A DNA stretch of 64,000 nucleotides from Crocinitomicaceae bacterium. GTDB lineage: Bacteria > Bacteroidota > Bacteroidia > Flavobacteriales_D > Sanyastnellaceae. The translations under genes were made by a program, and so were the position numbers. Shown here in pieces: positions 61,487 through 64,000 of this stretch; positions within the stretch are counted from its first letter, which is position 1, and every line of letters begins with the position of its first letter. The DNA lies in NCBI GenBank assembly GCA_002700285.1, contig PACT01000019.1:1-64000 (forward strand), written 5' to 3'. The notes beneath the pieces are model-generated. The model was not told the DNA's origin and made no database searches. It was given only the letters and a program-made list of their open reading frames with translations.

Positions 61487-64000
61487 TCAACACAAGTCAG
61501 ATAATTTCTCTTTTAAAATAGCGATTTTTGCAAGTGCATCCTGCTCCTTGTTTTTCTCTATTTCAATCACTTTCTCAGGAGCTCCGCTCATAAAGCGTTC
61601 ATTGGAGAGTTTCTTTCTAACAATGTTGAGAAACCCTTCTTGATACTCCAAATCCTTTTGAATTTTCACTTTCTCGGCATCAACATCAAAGCTATCTCCG
61701 AACGGAATATAGAACCGATGTCTACCGACCATAAACCCATAAGCTCCTTCAACTTTATCATCAACATCAGTTGTAGTATCAAGATTCGTTAAATGCTCAA
61801 CAGATGTTTTGATTCTCTCAGGATAACCTTCTGATCTGTGTAACTTCAGTTGTAGTTTTTCTCTGTTCGGAATACCATTATCCTTCCTGATGTTTCGCAC
61901 ACCACCTACAATTTCTTTTAACAGATCGAAGTCTTGAATGATTTTTGAGTCCACCTCTCCTGCTACAGGCCATGAAGTCACAATGAGTGCGTTTTGTGGT
62001 GTTCCCCTATCCCCCAACCAGTGCCAAACCTCTTCTGTTAAGAAGGGCATAAAAGGATGAAGTACTTTGACCAAAGTCTCGAAATGAACGAACGTTGCAT
62101 CCAATGTTTTTCGATCAATTGACTCACCATATGGGGGCTTTACAAGTTCTAAATACCAGCTACAAAACTCCTCCCAAACAAGTCTATAAGTTGTCATTAA
62201 AGCCTCGCTCAATCTGAACTCCCCATATTGAGACTCGAGATCTTTTAGCGCTGCATTTGTTCGGCTTTCCATCCATTCTACAGCGAGGGCAGAAGACTGC
62301 GATTGCGCTTTATCCTCATCGATCTTCCAGCCTTTAACAAGTCTGAAGGCATTCCATATTTTATTTGAGAAATTTCTTCCTGTCTCGCATAATTTTTCGT
62401 CAAATGGCAAATCATTCCCTGCTGGGGATGTAAGCAGCATCCCTACCCTTACACCATCTGCTCCATATTTCTCCATGAGAGCAATAGGGTCAGGACTGTT
62501 ACCCAGACTCTTTGACATTTTCCTTCCCTTCTCATCTCTGACAATTCCAGTAAAGTATACATTTTTAAACGGTGGAAGATCCCTATAGTGATAGCCACTC
62601 ATGATCATCCTCGCCACCCAGAAAAACATAATTTCTGGTGCTGTTACCAAGTCATTCGTCGGGTAATAGTAATCAACTTCTTCTTCTTGATGCAGACCAT
62701 CAAACACTTGTATCGGCCAAATCCATGAACTAAACCAAGTGTCCATAACATCCTCATCCTGCTTTATTTCTGCATTCGTTATCTGTCGTCCCGCTTTCTT
62801 TATTGCGAGCTCTAACGCCACCTCTTGGGTCTTCGCGACCACGAAATCATCTTCCCCATCTCCGAAGTACCAGGCAGGTATCCGATGTCCCCACCAAAGC
62901 TGTCTGCTTACACACCAATCTTTGATGTTCTCCATCCAATGCCTATAGCTGTTCTTAAATTTCGCTGGATGAAACTTAATTGTATCATCCATCACATGAT
63001 CTAGCGCCGGTTTGGCGAGCTTATCCATAGCCATGAACCACTGAAGCGACAACCTTGGCTCAATGATGGCATCAGTTCTCTCGCTTCTGCCCACTTTATT
63101 TGTGTAGTCCTCAATCTTAACAAGCCCACCCAATTCACCAATATCCTTTGCAATCTGTTTTCTTACTACAAAGCGATCCATTCCTTCATACTGGCCTGCA
63201 TCAGAACTCATCGTGCCATCTGCTGCAATCGTATTGATGACCTCTAGATTATGCTTCACCCCAAGTTCATAGTCATTGACATCATGCGCGGGAGTCACTT
63301 TTAAACACCCCGTACCAAATTCTAGGTCTATATAATCATCTTGAATGATGGGGATTTCTCGATTGCAAATTGGGACGATGGCTTTTTTACCATTGAGATG
63401 CTTGTACCTCTCATCATCTGGATGGACACAAATCGCAGTATCGCCTAAAATGGTTTCAGGCCTTGTAGTCGCAACAGTAATCCACTCATCTTGTGTTCCG
63501 ACAATCTTATATCTGACATAGTAAAGATGTCCATTTTCCTCTTTGTGAATGACTTCCTCGTCACTTAAAGCAGTAAGGGCTATAGGGTCCCAGTTTACCA
63601 TTCTAACTCCACGATAAATAAAACCTTCATTGTAGAAATGAATGAAAGTATCTATTACGCCTTCGTGATAACCTTCATCCATCGTAAACCTGGTCCTATC
63701 CCAATCACAACTGGCACCTAGTTTTTTGAGTTGATCGAGAATAATACCTCCGTGCTTATGTGTCCAATCCCATGCATGACCTAAAAATTCATCACGACTT
63801 AAATCACTTTTCTTAATTCCTTCTTTACGCAGTTTGTGTACCACCTTTGCTTCTGTAGCTATTGAAGCATGGTCTGTACCAGGCACCCAACACGCATTTT
63901 TACCAAGCATTCTAGCTCTTCTTACAAGAACATCTTGAATGGTGTTATTCAGCATGTGTCCCATATGAAGGACACCAGTCACATTTGGAGGTGGTATCAC
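61487..64000 (-). CDS. valS: Valine--tRNA ligase, 5' end outside the window
   Basis: An 837-codon fragment of a class Ia aminoacyl-tRNA synthetase. PPPNVTGVLHMGHMLN carries the HIGH motif, WVPGTDHASIATE is ValS-specific, the editing domain follows (TTRPETILGDTAI), KMSKSLGNSPDPI is the KMSKS loop and the C-terminal coiled-coil tRNA arm ends the protein. The frame is open to the window edge and the first residue shown is an internal Val (GTG), so roughly 40 N-terminal residues are missing. The full length would be near 880 aa. Confidence 0.96.
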   Translation of the reverse strand: MIPPPNVTGVLHMGHMLNNTIQDVLVRRARMLGKNACWVPGTDHASIATEAKVVHKLRKEGIKKSDLSRDEFLGHAWDWTHKHGGIILDQLKKLGASCDWDRTRFTMDEGYHEGVIDTFIHFYNEGFIYRGVRMVNWDPIALTALSDEEVIHKEENGHLYYVRYKIVGTQDEWITVATTRPETILGDTAICVHPDDERYKHLNGKKAIVPICNREIPIIQDDYIDLEFGTGCLKVTPAHDVNDYELGVKHNLEVINTIAADGTMSSDAGQYEGMDRFVVRKQIAKDIGELGGLVKIEDYTNKVGRSERTDAIIEPRLSLQWFMAMDKLAKPALDHVMDDTIKFHPAKFKNSYRHWMENIKDWCVSRQLWWGHRIPAWYFGDGEDDFVVAKTQEVALELAIKKAGRQITNAEIKQDEDVMDTWFSSWIWPIQVFDGLHQEEEVDYYYPTNDLVTAPEIMFFWVARMIMSGYHYRDLPPFKNVYFTGIVRDEKGRKMSKSLGNSPDPIALMEKYGADGVRVGMLLTSPAGNDLPFDEKLCETGRNFSNKIWNAFRLVKGWKIDEDKAQSQSSALAVEWMESRTNAALKDLESQYGEFRLSEALMTTYRLVWEEFCSWYLELVKPPYGESIDRKTLDATFVHFETLVKVLHPFMPFLTEEVWHWLGDRGTPQNALIVTSWPVAGEVDSKIIQDFDLLKEIVGGVRNIRKDNGIPNREKLQLKLHRSEGYPERIKTSVEHLTNLDTTTDVDDKVEGAYGFMVGRHRFYIPFGDSFDVDAEKVKIQKDLEYQEGFLNIVRKKLSNERFMSGAPEKVIEIEKNKEQDALAKIAILKEKLSDLC

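Noticed and set aside
1-64000. Mobile element, prophage, CRISPR array or anti-phage island
   Set aside because: No transposase, integrase, regularly spaced repeats, toxin-antitoxin or restriction genes were found; repeats are confined to the helicase tail.

Overview
This 64 kb window comes from the chromosome of a member of the Bacteroidota, most likely a compact marine-type Flavobacteriales relative. The evidence is a type IX secretion C-terminal sorting domain, bacillithiol deacetylase BshB1, conserved Bacteroidota gene neighbourhoods (rsfS-ftsH-cdsA-psd; DUF3822-rsmD-coaD; amidase-MCE-FeS-FeS), almost no Shine-Dalgarno sequences, and many upstream TAnnTTTG elements, the -7 box of the Bacteroidota sigma factor. 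IspH plus type I Idi indicate the MEP isoprenoid route. No phage, insertion sequence, integrase, CRISPR array or rRNA was seen. Gene density is very high, with many 1-4 nt overlaps and several tail-to-tail overlaps.

Layout. 0-4 kb: truncated tRNA-His with a canonical promoter, a glycosyltransferase/flippase pair, bshB1 and idi. 4-12 kb (minus strand): ispH, small membrane protein, mutL, two rhomboids, endonuclease/exonuclease/phosphatase protein; then a saccharopine-dehydrogenase-like gene with a small unknown gene. 12-15.5 kb (plus): a CsgG-like lipoprotein and two LPP20-type lipoproteins. 15.5-19 kb: pabA/trpG, ridA and lptD. 19-27 kb (plus): cell-wall amidase, MCE/MlaD protein, two heterodisulfide-reductase-like Fe-S proteins, FabG, a large vWA-like membrane protein and a prohibitin-type SPFH protein. 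27-34 kb (minus): rpmB, pncC, a secreted Asp-box protein, and the coupled operon rsfS-ftsH-DUF2007-cdsA-psd. 34-42 kb: birA, pyrE with a START-like protein, NUDIX, a membrane protein-DUF3822-rsmD-coaD-degenerate thioredoxin operon, and a RecD-like helicase. 42-49 kb: ndk-icd, ornithine aminotransferase, a cysteine-synthase-family enzyme, a LolE-like permease and a NamZ-type lipoprotein. 49-64 kb: small lipoprotein, acnB, MacB-like permease, fatty acid desaturase, DEAD-box helicase with RGG tail, TlpA-like lipoprotein, Ppx/GppA, 2-Cys peroxiredoxin, alpha/beta hydrolase and a 5'-truncated valS.

Most genes are housekeeping: envelope biogenesis (LptD, amidase, MCE, CdsA, Psd, LolE-like, NamZ), central metabolism (aconitase B, NADP-isocitrate dehydrogenase), translation and repair. 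I found no convincing dedicated new defence or mobile system. The points most worth a second look are: (i) -7 boxes set exactly 4 nt before start codons, predicting leaderless mRNAs; (ii) back-to-back -7 boxes between rsfS and birA and overlapping start codons of lptD and the amidase; (iii) MutL with a changed endonuclease motif; (iv) the CsgG-LPP20-LPP20 lipoprotein operon without curli partners; (v) the amidase-MCE-FeS-vWA-SPFH operon.
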